From: Jonesia quinghaiensis DSM 15701
Lineage (GTDB): Bacteria > Actinomycetota > Actinomycetes > Actinomycetales > Cellulomonadaceae
Reading direction: 5' to 3'
Length of the DNA stretch: 64,000 nt
Assembly: GCF_000423205.1 (NCBI RefSeq)
Contig: NZ_KE383990.1
Location: 1,230-65,229, forward strand
The first letter of the stretch is position 1. Every line of letters starts with the position of its first letter. A program made the translations under genes and the position numbers. Of the stretch, positions 1 to 8,923 are shown in pieces. A model generated the notes under the pieces. The model was not told the origin of the DNA, did not search any database, and was given only the letters and a program-made list of their open reading frames with translations.

Positions 1-2
1 AC

Positions 3-944
3 CGTGGTCCGCGTCGTGAAGATGACCGTGGTGGTCGTGGCTTCGAGCGTCGTGATGACAAGCGTGGTCTACGCCAACCGGAACTGCCACTACCCGAAGG
101 GATCGAGGCTTCCATGCTCGATCGTTCAGTGCGGGCCCGACTGCGTGGACTCAGCAAAGACAACGCAGAGTTTGTTGGCTTGCACTTGATCGCAGCTGGG
201 CAGTTCATCGACTCAGACCCGGAACTCGCATACAAGCACGCCCAAGAAGCTCTCAAGCGTGGTGGCAGAGTTGACATCGTTCGTGAAGCAGCAGGTTTAG
301 CCGCTTACTACACCGAACGATACGACGAAGCCCTCAGGGAATTCCGCACAGTTCGACGTCTCAACGGCTCCAACCAGCACTTGGCCATCATGGCAGACTG
401 CGAACGAGGCTTGGGACGCCCGGAACGCGCGATTACCCTGGCGCAATCTGAAGACATGACCACTGTTCCAGTAGATACCCAAGTCGAACTGGCCATTGTG
501 GTAGCTGGAGCCCGCGTGGACCTCGGCGAGAACGATGCAGCACTCGCGCACCTAGACTCGTTGAACATTCCACAGTCACGTCGCGATTTGAGCGTTCGAC
601 TCATCGGTGCAAAAGCTGCAATCCTGGAAGTCCTTAACCGCCATGATGAAGCTGAAGAACTCCTATCGCACCTCAGCCCAGCAGAGTTGGAATCGATCGA
701 AGAGCCTCTTGGTGAAGACGACGACGACGTCGTTGTTTTCGACCTTGATGAAGAAGAGGGCGAAGCTGAGGACACAGAAGAAAATGACTCTGACGGCGAA
801 TCAGTTGAAACATCCGACAGCGCAGATGGCTTAGATGAGGACAACGAAGGCTCCGACGATGAGCCAGTTGTACTCGAGTCTGAAGAAGACGACAAGTCCA
901 ACGAAAACGACGAGGTGACAGCACCTGAGGAGGACAAGAAGTGA
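3..944 (+). CDS. TPR protein with Arg/Gly-rich N-terminus and acidic tail (5' partial)
   Basis: The frame is open from base 3, so the gene begins upstream of the window; the ATG at 114 is internal. The visible protein has three parts. The first roughly 37 residues are rich in Arg, Gly and Asp (runs such as RGGRGFERRDDKRG). Next come about 170 residues of helical repeats of tetratricopeptide type (for example the A-Y-K-H-A-Q-E-A-L and Y-D-E-A-L-R-E-F patterns). The last 75 or so residues are almost entirely Asp, Glu and Ser. TPR arrays mediate protein contacts, and RG-rich segments often bind RNA; both roles are inferred here. The stop overlaps the next gene's GTG start by 4 bp, so the two are translationally coupled. 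No enzymatic motif is seen. Confidence 0.8.
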   Translation, partial: RGPRREDDRGGRGFERRDDKRGLRQPELPLPEGIEASMLDRSVRARLRGLSKDNAEFVGLHLIAAGQFIDSDPELAYKHAQEALKRGGRVDIVREAAGLAAYYTERYDEALREFRTVRRLNGSNQHLAIMADCERGLGRPERAITLAQSEDMTTVPVDTQVELAIVVAGARVDLGENDAALAHLDSLNIPQSRRDLSVRLIGAKAAILEVLNRHDEAEELLSHLSPAELESIEEPLGEDDDDVVVFDLDEEEGEAEDTEENDSDGESVETSDSADGLDEDNEGSDDEPVVLESEEDDKSNENDEVTAPEEDKK

Positions 945-1975
945 CAACTGAGTATCTTCTTGGCTCGTCACAACCACTTGCCGAACAGTACCCGCTCGCA
1001 CTTGTTGATCTAGACGGTGTGGCCTATAAGGGCCATGAACCTATTCAGTACGCTTCACAAGGGTTGAATGCTGCACGGCAAGTTGGAATGCGTCTTGTCT
1101 TCGTCACCAATAATGCTTCACGCGAACCTGGTGACGTGGCGAACCAGTTGACGAGTCTCGACATTCCAAGCACAGCAGACGACGTCATGACGGCAGCGCA
1201 AGCGTGCGCCCGACTTCTCGGTGTACACGTACAACCCGGATCCCGGGTGCTTGTCGTCGGCGGGGACGGTCTATTCACAGCAGTACGTGAGGCTGGGTAC
1301 GAGATCGTAGAGTCAGCGGACGATAATCCAGCAGCAGTAGCGCAAGGATTCGCGCCAACGCTTGGTTGGAGTGATCTCGCTGAAGCAGCTTACGCAGTGT
1401 CACGAGGTGCGATTCATGTCGCGTCAAACCTCGACCTATCGTTACCTACCGCACGTGGCTTCGCGCCAGGTAATGGTTCGCTCGTAGGGGCAGTGAAAGC
1501 TGCGACAGGAATCGAACCGTACAGTGCTGGTAAACCATCGCCGGCTATGTATCAGATGGCAATTGAGCGAGCTGGTGTTTCTACCGCGCTCGTTATCGGG
1601 GACCGGCTTGATACAGACCTAGCGGGAGCGCGAGCAGGGGGATACCACGGGCTGCACGTTCTCACTGGTGTCTCAACAATCAAGGATGCACTGCACGCAC
1701 AACCTATCGAACGCCCGCATTACCTTGCATCAGACTTACGTGCTCTAGCCGTGAAGCAACCGCCAGTTGAAGAACACAATGGCTGGTGGGTCTGTGGCAA
1801 GTCCCGGGCACGTATTGACAACGAAGTGATGCACCTAGAAGAGGTCTCCTCCGGTTTCCACAGCCCAGACGGATTAGACAACGCACGCGCTGCATGTGTA
1901 GCGATGTGGTCCTATGTTGACTCACACACAGTAAGTACACCGATCGCTGTACCAGAGGCGGTGTTTTCACACTAG
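941..1975 (+). CDS. HAD-superfamily hydrolase, subclass IIA (NagD-like phosphatase)
   Basis: A 344-aa cytosolic phosphatase of the HAD-IIA (NagD/4-nitrophenylphosphatase-like) family. Motif I is DLDGV at residues 23-27, with the nucleophile Asp23 and the acid/base Asp25. Motif II is the VTNN segment near residue 55, the motif III lysine lies in GKPSP near residue 193, and motif IV is GDRLDTDLAGA near 220. The GTG start overlaps the preceding stop as GTGA. The gene sits where M. tuberculosis has Rv1692, whose product has been described as a glycerol-3-phosphate phosphatase; that substrate is possible here but not shown by sequence. The last roughly 80 residues are a poorly conserved extension beyond the HAD core. 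Confidence 0.88.
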   Translation: MTTEYLLGSSQPLAEQYPLALVDLDGVAYKGHEPIQYASQGLNAARQVGMRLVFVTNNASREPGDVANQLTSLDIPSTADDVMTAAQACARLLGVHVQPGSRVLVVGGDGLFTAVREAGYEIVESADDNPAAVAQGFAPTLGWSDLAEAAYAVSRGAIHVASNLDLSLPTARGFAPGNGSLVGAVKAATGIEPYSAGKPSPAMYQMAIERAGVSTALVIGDRLDTDLAGARAGGYHGLHVLTGVSTIKDALHAQPIERPHYLASDLRALAVKQPPVEEHNGWWVCGKSRARIDNEVMHLEEVSSGFHSPDGLDNARAACVAMWSYVDSHTVSTPIAVPEAVFSH

Positions 1976-1988
1976 TCTGTGGAAAACC

Positions 1989-2019
1989 CCACGCTAGCTC
2001 ATGACCTGAGCTAGCGTGG
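1989..2019 (+). other. 13-bp perfect hairpin inside the operon
   Basis: The arms CCACGCTAGCTCA (1989-2001) and TGAGCTAGCGTGG (2007-2019) are perfectly complementary around a 5-nt loop. No T-run follows, so a classical intrinsic terminator is unlikely. It lies between the HAD gene stop and the ribosome-binding site of the 44-aa gene, where it could protect the upstream mRNA 3' end or tune expression of the downstream block. Confidence 0.6.
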
Positions 2020-2043
2020 ACCAAAAGACGAATGGGGGAGAGA

Positions 2044-2178
2044 GTGGATCAGCAGGACACTGAAGGAATTGACGCTATCGAAGCTTCTTTGACGCAACTG
2101 CCACCTGAAGAACACCCTGCCGTGTTCAGTACACTCATCTCCGACCTCACAGAACAATTGGCGCTGCACCGTCCGTGA
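2044..2178 (+). CDS. Small conserved-position protein (44 aa) between HAD phosphatase and tlyA
   Basis: GTG at 2044 opens a 44-codon frame beginning MDQQDTEGIDAIEASLTQLP and ending at TGA 2176-2178. It has an unusually good Shine-Dalgarno sequence (GGGGGAG, about 5 nt upstream) and its stop overlaps the tlyA GTG start as GTGA, both strong signs that it is translated. The protein is acidic and predicted helical, with no cysteines or membrane segment. M. tuberculosis has a small unknown gene, Rv1693, in exactly this position between the phosphatase and tlyA, so this is probably its counterpart. The function is unknown; a structural or regulatory partner of a neighbour is a guess. Confidence 0.72.
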   Translation: MDQQDTEGIDAIEASLTQLPPEEHPAVFSTLISDLTEQLALHRP

Positions 2179-3101
2179 ACCCTCAAGAGAAAAATACCGT
2201 CCGATTGGACACTGCTCTCGTGCAAAGGGGACTAGCAAGTTCCCGAAATCGAGCAGCAAGGCTCGTGCATGACGGGCACGTTCACGTAAATGGCACAGTA
2301 GTATCCAAACCGTCATGGCCAACACACGTTACGGATGACATCATCATCCAGGGAAATAGCAACACTTGGGTATCTCGTGCAGCCCTGAAACTTGTTGCCA
2401 CACTCGACGCACTGGGTCATGATATTGCCCTCGCTGGGAAAAGAGCCCTTGATATCGGTGCTTCGACAGGAGGATTCACCGAGGTTCTCCTGTCGCGGGA
2501 AGTGGACCACGTCATTGCCCTCGATGTTGGACACGACCAACTGGTTCCTCGTCTGCGCACTGAACCACGAGTAACAGTGATCGAAGGGTACAACGCAAGG
2601 CATTTACAACAAGAAGATCTTCCCTACATACCAAACCTTGTTGTTGCCGACGTTTCTTTTATATCGCTAACCAAAATCATCCCCGCGCTCACTGCGGCTG
2701 TATCGAATGACGCTGACATCATCCTGATGGTGAAGCCCCAATTCGAAGTGGCGCGTAATGAAATTAGGCAAGGAGTGGTGCATAACCCTGAAGCGCATTG
2801 CGCTGCGATACGTAGAGTGCTGAACTCAGCCCTAGAACATGGTCTGTGCCCTCAAGCGCTCGTCCCAAGTGTCTTGCCTGGACCGCAGGGAAACCGTGAG
2901 TATTTCGTGTGGTTGCGTCCGGCGTCCCACAGTGACGATTGGTCGTCAAGTAACGTAGAAGCCACTGAGAAAAACTTCAGTCAAGCAATCGCTGCAGCAG
3001 TGGATTTCGCTCAAAGTTTGCATGTTTATGGAACGAGCGTTCCCGATGGTGGGCTGATTCCCAGCAGCAAGCGGTTCTCGCTGACAAGGAGTGACACGTG
3101 A
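2175..3101 (+). CDS. tlyA: TlyA-family rRNA 2'-O-methyltransferase
   Basis: A 308-aa protein with an N-terminal S4 RNA-binding domain (residues about 10-60, RLDTALVQRGLASSR and GHVHVNG) followed by an FtsJ/RrmJ-type methyltransferase fold. The SAM-binding glycine loop is LDIGASTGGF at 92-101. Lys72, an Asp in the VADVSF segment and the Lys of MVKPQFE fit the K-D-K-E tetrad of this family. TlyA enzymes methylate ribose 2'-OH groups in 16S and 23S rRNA, which makes ribosomes sensitive to capreomycin. It starts at GTG 2175, overlapping the small upstream gene by 4 bp, and overlaps nadK by 4 bp at the other end. Confidence 0.9.
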   Translation: MNPQEKNTVRLDTALVQRGLASSRNRAARLVHDGHVHVNGTVVSKPSWPTHVTDDIIIQGNSNTWVSRAALKLVATLDALGHDIALAGKRALDIGASTGGFTEVLLSREVDHVIALDVGHDQLVPRLRTEPRVTVIEGYNARHLQQEDLPYIPNLVVADVSFISLTKIIPALTAAVSNDADIILMVKPQFEVARNEIRQGVVHNPEAHCAAIRRVLNSALEHGLCPQALVPSVLPGPQGNREYFVWLRPASHSDDWSSSNVEATEKNFSQAIAAAVDFAQSLHVYGTSVPDGGLIPSSKRFSLTRSDT

Positions 3102-4030
3102 CGCGAAATGTACTAGTGGTAACCCACCCTGGGCGACCAGAAGCACTCCAGGCACTCCGTAATGCCGTGCCAGCTCTAGTTGAGCATGGTTTCGACGTGT
3201 ACTCCGCTGACCTTAGTGGATCAACAGCCCGCGAACTAGGTATCCGCCTCTATGCGCCATACCAACAGGGCACTCAAATGAAGATCAGCGACTTTGAAGC
3301 TGTCATGGTCCTCGGAGGCGATGGAACAATCCTCAGAGCAGCTGAACTCATCTTTGGTTCCCACGTGCCGTTGCTGGGCATCAACTTGGGACATGTGGGG
3401 TTCCTCGCTGAAAGTGAGAAAGAAGACCTCGACCTTGCTGTGGCGCGTCTAGCCGGCCGTGACTATGCCACAGAAGAACGTCGAGTCCTTCAAGTAACAG
3501 TCCATCGCCCTGGCTTCGCTCAACCAGTGATCGACTGGGCGCTCAATGAAGCGACTGTCGAAAAAGCCGAGCCAGCCCGAATGCTTGAAGTGTCTATTTC
3601 AGTTGATGGTCGCCCTCTGTCCACTTTCGGATGCGATGCAGTCATCCTGGCGACCGCGACCGGCTCGACTGCCCACGCCTTTTCAGCAGGTGGCCCCATC
3701 GTATGGCCGGACGTTGCAGCAAAAGTTCTTGTTCCAGTTGCTGCGCACGCATTGTTTGCCCGCCCTTTGGTTCTTGGTCCATCCGCTGACTGCACCATTG
3801 ATGTCCTCACCGAATCGGGGGTGGGGGGTGTGCTTGTCACAGATGGGCGCCGTCAGACAGATATTCCTCAAGGGTCACGCGTCATCATAAAGACCAGCGA
3901 TACCCCCATAGTTTTTGCTCGTCTCAGCAGCGCTCCCTTCGCCGATCGACTGGTTTCAAAGTTTCGGCTTCCCGTGGAGGGCTGGCGGGGTAATGGCAAC
4001 ACCATGAGAGGAGAGACTGACGATGCTTGA
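3098..4030 (+). CDS. nadK: NAD kinase
   Basis: A 310-aa cytosolic enzyme that phosphorylates NAD to NADP. The diagnostic GGDGT motif is at residues 73-77, followed by GINLGHVGFLAE near 94-105 and the glycine-rich ATGSTAHAFSAGGP segment near 190, all typical of the PpnK/NadK family. The GTG start overlaps tlyA by 4 bp and the end overlaps recN by 8 bp. The tlyA-nadK-recN order is widely conserved in actinobacteria and firmicutes. The C-terminus carries a short Gly/Asn-rich extension. Confidence 0.95.
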   Translation: MTRNVLVVTHPGRPEALQALRNAVPALVEHGFDVYSADLSGSTARELGIRLYAPYQQGTQMKISDFEAVMVLGGDGTILRAAELIFGSHVPLLGINLGHVGFLAESEKEDLDLAVARLAGRDYATEERRVLQVTVHRPGFAQPVIDWALNEATVEKAEPARMLEVSISVDGRPLSTFGCDAVILATATGSTAHAFSAGGPIVWPDVAAKVLVPVAAHALFARPLVLGPSADCTIDVLTESGVGGVLVTDGRRQTDIPQGSRVIIKTSDTPIVFARLSSAPFADRLVSKFRLPVEGWRGNGNTMRGETDDA

Positions 4031-5756
4031 CGAGATCACCATTGAAAACCTTGGTGTCATCAACCGAACTCGTATTGATTTCTCACCTGGACTCACTGCA
4101 ATCACTGGTGAGACGGGTGCAGGTAAGACCATGGTGCTCACTGGTATGTCGCTTCTTCTTGGTGCTAAAGCAGACCCAGCTACTGTTCGTGTTGGTTCAT
4201 CACATGCTCTTGTCGAGGGGCGGGTTACCCAGATTTCCCAGGAAGTAGCAGACGTCGTTGCTGAAACCGGGGGCTACCTTGACGATGATGGGGCTTTGAT
4301 TATTTCCCGTACCGTTGCGGCAGTTGGTCGCTCACGTACTCACTTGGCTGGCCGCTCTGTGCCGCAGCAGGTACTGTCGCAGACCGCCCAAGAACTCGTG
4401 ACGATTCATGGCCAATCTGACCAAATCAGGCTAAAGTCTCCTGCGCGTCAACGTGCAGCACTTGATGAGTTTGCGGGGGAAGAGTTTCTTGCGGTGCTTG
4501 GTCGTTACCGTCAGGCGTGGAACGAGCGTGCAACGGTTCGGGCTGAACTAGAGCAGATCGTTACTCAGCAAGAGGAGCGCCAACGTGAAGCGGACTTGCT
4601 CCGTATCGGTTTGCATGAGATTGAACGAGTTGAGCCGCTGACGGGGGAGGACGCTCAGCTCGCTCAAGAGGCTGACCGCCTCAATAATGTGCAGGTTCTT
4701 CGAGACGCTACCGCGGACGCGTATACCAAGCTTGCTGGAGCTGATATTGCCGATGTTACTGGTGATGATGTTTCACCCGCCGCTCATCTGCTAGAACAGG
4801 CTTCACGCGCGCTTCATGGTGTTGCACCACACGACTTGGCGCTACAGGACCTAGCTGCCCGGTTGGATGAGGTGCGCTTCGCAGTGGATGACATTGCGGC
4901 GGAAATTTCGGGTTACGCATCAACTCTCGAAGCTGACCCGGCACGCTTGGAATGGGTTGAGCATCGGCGTAGCGAACTAACCCACCTCACCCGCACATAC
5001 GGAAATACCCTTGACGATGTGCTTTCCTGGGCGTCGCAGGCAGGCTTGCGTTTGATGGAACTGGAAGATGATTCCGAGCGGATCCACAAGTATCGTGCCC
5101 GAGTTGAGGAGCTTGACGGGACGCTTTCATCACTTGCCCAGCAGATGACACAACTGCGGCGAGCAGCTGCACATCATCTGTCAACTGCTGTGACGGAAGA
5201 ACTCGCGGGGTTAGCGATGGGCGGGGCAACATTCACCGTTGAGGTTGCTGTGTCTCCTGAGTTGGGGCCATACGGATGCGACGACGTCACCATGCTCCTT
5301 ATGCCCCACCATGGTGCTCCACCTCGACCTTTGGGGAAAGGCGCATCCGGGGGAGAACTATCACGAGTCATGCTTGCCCTTGAAGTGGCGCTTGCAACTG
5401 CTTCTACTTCAGGAGCGAAAGGCGTACCAACGATGATCTTCGACGAGGTCGACGCTGGTGTCGGCGGCAAAGCAGCCATCGAAATTGGGCACCGTTTGTC
5501 ACGTTTGGCACAAACATTCCAAGTGATTGTGGTCACGCACCTCGCTCAGGTCGCAGCATTTGCTGACCAACATGTCGTTGTTACAAAGACCACGGAGCAA
5601 GACCCTGATGAGGGCTTTACCCAGTCCAACCTGCGGGAAGTCACCGGTGAAGCGCGTATCGCGGAACTGGCGAGAATGCTCTCGGGGCAGGATGAATCGG
5701 CTGCTGCCCTCGACCATGCCAAAGAACTGTTGGAGCTAGCGACTGTGAGATCATGA
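4023..5756 (+). CDS. recN: DNA repair ATPase RecN
   Basis: A 577-aa SMC-like ATPase involved in recombinational repair of double-strand breaks. The Walker A motif GETGAGKT is at 29-36, the ABC signature ASGGELSR near 440-447 and Walker B with the D-loop (MIFDEVDAGVGGKA) near 470-482, separated by a long coiled-coil region rich in Glu, Gln and Arg. The length matches the usual 550-580 aa. ATG 4023 lies within the end of nadK, an 8-bp overlap, and the stop overlaps the steA start by 4 bp. No LexA-type box is seen directly upstream, as expected for an internal operon gene. Confidence 0.94.
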   Translation: MLDEITIENLGVINRTRIDFSPGLTAITGETGAGKTMVLTGMSLLLGAKADPATVRVGSSHALVEGRVTQISQEVADVVAETGGYLDDDGALIISRTVAAVGRSRTHLAGRSVPQQVLSQTAQELVTIHGQSDQIRLKSPARQRAALDEFAGEEFLAVLGRYRQAWNERATVRAELEQIVTQQEERQREADLLRIGLHEIERVEPLTGEDAQLAQEADRLNNVQVLRDATADAYTKLAGADIADVTGDDVSPAAHLLEQASRALHGVAPHDLALQDLAARLDEVRFAVDDIAAEISGYASTLEADPARLEWVEHRRSELTHLTRTYGNTLDDVLSWASQAGLRLMELEDDSERIHKYRARVEELDGTLSSLAQQMTQLRRAAAHHLSTAVTEELAGLAMGGATFTVEVAVSPELGPYGCDDVTMLLMPHHGAPPRPLGKGASGGELSRVMLALEVALATASTSGAKGVPTMIFDEVDAGVGGKAAIEIGHRLSRLAQTFQVIVVTHLAQVAAFADQHVVVTKTTEQDPDEGFTQSNLREVTGEARIAELARMLSGQDESAAALDHAKELLELATVRS

Positions 5757-6955
5757 AGGCGATGAAACTTCTCAAAAGGAAAGCTGATCTTCCCGCATCT
5801 GATGGGAAAATTCACGGTACCGCTAAGGTTGACCGGCGCACCAAGGACCTCACTAAAAGGATAGAGCCTGGTGATATCGCCGTCATCGACCACACGGATA
5901 TTGATCGTGTAGCTGCTGACTCGCTGGTTTCGGCGAAGCCTCGTGCTGTGCTCAACGCATCCAAGTCGATCTCTGGGCGGTACCCGAACCTTGGTCCTGG
6001 CATCCTCGTTGAAGCGGGTGTTCTGCTGATCGATGATCTCGGTCCTGACATCATGACTATCAAAGAGGGCAAAGCAATCACCATCGATGGTGCAAACGTG
6101 TATCTCGGTGACACTCTCATTGCTGAGGGTGTGGAACAAGACCCCCAAACTATTGCGTCAAGCCTTGAAGAGGCACGCGAAGGTCTCTCTGTGCAGATGG
6201 AGTCTTTCGCGGCCAATACGATGGACTATTTGCGTAAAGAGCGGGAACTCCTGCTTGATGGTGTGGGTGTTCCCGACATCAAAACATCCATCGAGGGTCG
6301 GCAAGTCCTCATCGTAGTGCGGGGATACCACTACAAAGAAGACCTGCACATGCTCCGTCCCTATATCAAAGAATACCGCCCAATTCTCATCGGAGTTGAC
6401 GGTGGCGCAGATGCCATCATCGAAGCAGGGTGGCACCCAGACCTTATTGTCGGCGACATGGACTCGGTTTCCGACAAGTCTTTGCGCTCTGGAGCCGAGA
6501 TCGTTGTTCACGCATACCGTGATGGCCGGGCGCCGGGTACTGAAAGGCTCAAAGACCTTGGTGTAGAGCACATCGTGTTCCCCGCAACAGGGACATCTGA
6601 GGACATTGCTATGCTCCTCGCCGACGACCTAGGAGCCGAACTGATCGTTGCTGTGGGCACCCACGCAACACTGGTGGAGTTCTTGGATAAAGGTCGAGCT
6701 GGCATGGCCTCAACGTTTTTGACTCGCCTGAGAGTCGGAAGCAAACTTGTCGATGCTAAGGGTGTGTCACGTCTGTACCGCCAGCGTATTTCCACCATGC
6801 AAATGGTGCTTCTTGCAGCAGCAGGGTTGATCGCAGTAGCAGCTGCACTTGCATCAACGAATGTTGGACAAACACTCTTCGGTATCACTGGGGCACGATT
6901 CGATGACTTGTGGTCATGGATGCAGTCCCTCGCCTGGTGGAGCAGCACCCAGTAG
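5753..6955 (+). CDS. steA: SteA, cell-separation protein (thiamin pyrophosphokinase-like fold)
   Basis: A 400-aa protein matching the position and features of Rv1697/SteA. The large cytosolic part includes a VDGGADAIIEAGWHPDLIVGDMDSV segment (shown here in parts: GVDGGADAI and LIVGDMDSVS) that resembles the catalytic region of thiamin pyrophosphokinases. A single transmembrane helix near residues 346-365 (MVLLAAAGLIAVAAALAS) anchors the C-terminus. In Corynebacterium, SteA and SteB form a membrane complex that supports septal peptidoglycan cleavage and daughter-cell separation. The gene directly following encodes the SteB homologue, which supports the call. Enzymatic activity on thiamin is not expected. 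Confidence 0.85.
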   Translation: MKAMKLLKRKADLPASDGKIHGTAKVDRRTKDLTKRIEPGDIAVIDHTDIDRVAADSLVSAKPRAVLNASKSISGRYPNLGPGILVEAGVLLIDDLGPDIMTIKEGKAITIDGANVYLGDTLIAEGVEQDPQTIASSLEEAREGLSVQMESFAANTMDYLRKERELLLDGVGVPDIKTSIEGRQVLIVVRGYHYKEDLHMLRPYIKEYRPILIGVDGGADAIIEAGWHPDLIVGDMDSVSDKSLRSGAEIVVHAYRDGRAPGTERLKDLGVEHIVFPATGTSEDIAMLLADDLGAELIVAVGTHATLVEFLDKGRAGMASTFLTRLRVGSKLVDAKGVSRLYRQRISTMQMVLLAAAGLIAVAAALASTNVGQTLFGITGARFDDLWSWMQSLAWWSSTQ

Positions 6956-7013
6956 CGATTCTCCACTCATCTTCATGATCTTCCGTTAGCCGTCCCTCAG
7001 AAAGTTCCTCTCC

Positions 7014-8033
7014 GTGATCGACTTTAGATACCACCTTGTCTCGCTCATCTCCGTGTTTCTTGCGCTGGCTGTTGGGATTATTTTGGGTGCAGGCCCTCTT
7101 AAGGAGTCAATCTCCGACCAACTTACGGGGCAGGTGGAACAGCTGCGTCAAGAGAAAGATGATCTGCGTACTGAGGCAGACACGCTGGGCCAAAGTAATG
7201 ACCGGTTGCAGGAATATATTGCTGCGGTGTCCAACCGGACAGGCCATGACGTCCTAGCAGACCGCCGAGTGGCGATCATCCAAGTCTCAGACGTTTCCGA
7301 TGGTTTGTACGAAAGTATTGAAGGTCAACTCGAGAATTCTGGGGCTCAAATCACCTCACGAATCCAAGTGTCAGATAGCTGGGTTTCCCCGGACTTGGCC
7401 GATTCTCGGCAATCCTACGCATCGTCCCTGACTGAGTTTTTACCTGAGGACAAGCGTGACGTGGCATCAGACAAAGCAATTGCTTCTGCACTGATTGTTG
7501 CTCTAACTGAAAAGAGCAACACCGACCCAAACACGGTGTCGGACAACGGAGCTCTGGCTCTCGAAGTGCTGGAAGGCGCGGACCTCGTTCAGTTGGTGTC
7601 CTACACCTCAACGCCAGCAGACGCCGTGGTGATCCTCGATGCTCGCTCATACGAGGGGGAAATCCCGGATCAGTCAGCGCAATCTGTGTTGTACGCAAAC
7701 ATTGCTGAAGCAGCAGCGCATCAAACTGAAGGAGTCGTTGTCGCAGGGGCGAACGTGGTAGAGAATGACCTCGTTTCAACGATTCGTGAGAACTCTTCCC
7801 TCGTTAAGCTCGTCGCAACTGTGTCTGAGTCAGACTTGTCACTGGGGCAGCTCAACACACCACTAGCTCTTGCGGCGGCTCTCGGAAACAAGGTCGGCCA
7901 CTTTGGATTCGAAGCTAGTGCAACTGCACTCGTTCCAGCGGCCGTTGACCTCGATGCGCCGGACCGCAGTGTCAGCAGCGATGAAACAGCTGATCCTGAC
8001 AACGCAGAGAATGAGCAAGAGGACGGCAACTAA
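7014..8033 (+). CDS. SteB/MctB-family membrane protein
   Basis: A 339-aa protein of the family containing M. tuberculosis MctB (Rv1698) and Corynebacterium SteB. It begins IDFRYHLVSLISVFLALAVG, a single N-terminal membrane anchor (about 7-25), continues with a coiled coil (about 30-75, E/Q/R rich) and ends with a large extracytoplasmic domain and an acidic tail. MctB was first described as a copper-transport pore protein. The SteB work places the family in cell separation together with SteA, and the steA neighbour here favours that role. GTG 7014 is the start, 58 bp after steA; the stop overlaps the next ATG as TAATG. Confidence 0.85.
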   Translation: MIDFRYHLVSLISVFLALAVGIILGAGPLKESISDQLTGQVEQLRQEKDDLRTEADTLGQSNDRLQEYIAAVSNRTGHDVLADRRVAIIQVSDVSDGLYESIEGQLENSGAQITSRIQVSDSWVSPDLADSRQSYASSLTEFLPEDKRDVASDKAIASALIVALTEKSNTDPNTVSDNGALALEVLEGADLVQLVSYTSTPADAVVILDARSYEGEIPDQSAQSVLYANIAEAAAHQTEGVVVAGANVVENDLVSTIRENSSLVKLVATVSESDLSLGQLNTPLALAAALGNKVGHFGFEASATALVPAAVDLDAPDRSVSSDETADPDNAENEQEDGN

Positions 8034-8923
8034 TGAGGAGAAGTTCTCAGGTGTTGCTCGCTGCCTTCGCTGCAGCGACCACGACCACCCTCGTTCGTCG
8101 GGTTCTCCATGCAACCCACCCCGGTGGGCGTACGCGATGGGAGAGGCTCAACCACCGCGGAGAAATCATCAGTATGGTCGAGGGCCCAGCCGTTGGTGCC
8201 GGTCTTGTGGTCGGTGGGCTGTGCGCTTCGGGCGGGCAGCGCAATCAATGCGCAACCGTGATCGCGACCGCTGGTGCTACAGGATTCGGTCTCATCGATG
8301 ATCTGTTTGAGGACACCACCACGCGTTCTAAAGGGTTGAAAGGTCATTTGGGCGCCTTAGCCCGTGGCCACGTCACCACTGGTGGTTTGAAAGTCCTCGG
8401 TATTGGGGCCAGCGCGTTTGCAGCTTCGCTAGCTCTCCCAAGTAACAAGCGAACAGCCGTGGATGTGGTTGTGAACACTGCGTTGATCGCCGGCGCAGCG
8501 AACCTCGTTAATCTCCTGGACCTTCGGCCAGGTCGGGCGGCTAAAGCAACAGGAGCGGCGGCGCTCATTGCATTGCTGCGGTGGCAAGATCCACGAAGCG
8601 CGGCGACCCTCGGTGCTGTGACTGCAGCGGTACCAGCTGACCTCGATGAACGTGAAATGCTTGGCGACTCAGGGGCTAACGCATTAGGCGCTCTTGCAGG
8701 GGTTACAGTTGCAGCTCATGGCACCCGAACGACCCGTGTTGTCGCTGTTGCTGGCATTGTGGCGCTAACCCTCGCAAGTGAAAAAGTCAGTTTCTCTCGC
8801 GTGATCGAGCAGACCCCATGGCTGCATCGTATCGACATGTTTGGTCGCCGCCCGTTAGATTCCACAACGCAGGGAGCGCCTGACCAGTCTGCATCGGATA
8901 CCGCCCAGAGTCGTGAGCTCTAG
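8033..8923 (+). CDS. PNPT-family (MraY/WecA-like) polyprenyl-phosphate glycosyl-1-phosphate transferase homologue
   Basis: A 296-aa membrane protein with the hallmarks of polyprenyl-phosphate N-acetylhexosamine-1-phosphate transferases. It has an acidic IDDLFED motif near residues 88-94 followed by KGLKGHL, an NLVNLLD segment (NxxNxxD pattern) near 160 and GDSGANALG near 213. It is shorter than typical MraY or WecA (about 320-400 aa), with the N-terminal helices reduced. The family transfers sugar-1-phosphate from a UDP-sugar to undecaprenyl phosphate; the actual substrate cannot be read from sequence. It forms an overlapping cassette with a MurJ-like flippase and a GT4 transferase, suggesting a lipid-linked glycan step. 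Confidence 0.72.
   Translation: MRRSSQVLLAAFAAATTTTLVRRVLHATHPGGRTRWERLNHRGEIISMVEGPAVGAGLVVGGLCASGGQRNQCATVIATAGATGFGLIDDLFEDTTTRSKGLKGHLGALARGHVTTGGLKVLGIGASAFAASLALPSNKRTAVDVVVNTALIAGAANLVNLLDLRPGRAAKATGAAALIALLRWQDPRSAATLGAVTAAVPADLDEREMLGDSGANALGALAGVTVAAHGTRTTRVVAVAGIVALTLASEKVSFSRVIEQTPWLHRIDMFGRRPLDSTTQGAPDQSASDTAQSREL

Noticed and set aside
308-937. A 209-aa Ser-rich open frame on the minus strand
   Set aside because: It is the antisense of the acidic GAC/GAA/GAG-rich tail of the TPR gene, which gives artificial Ser codons; no ribosome site or domain.
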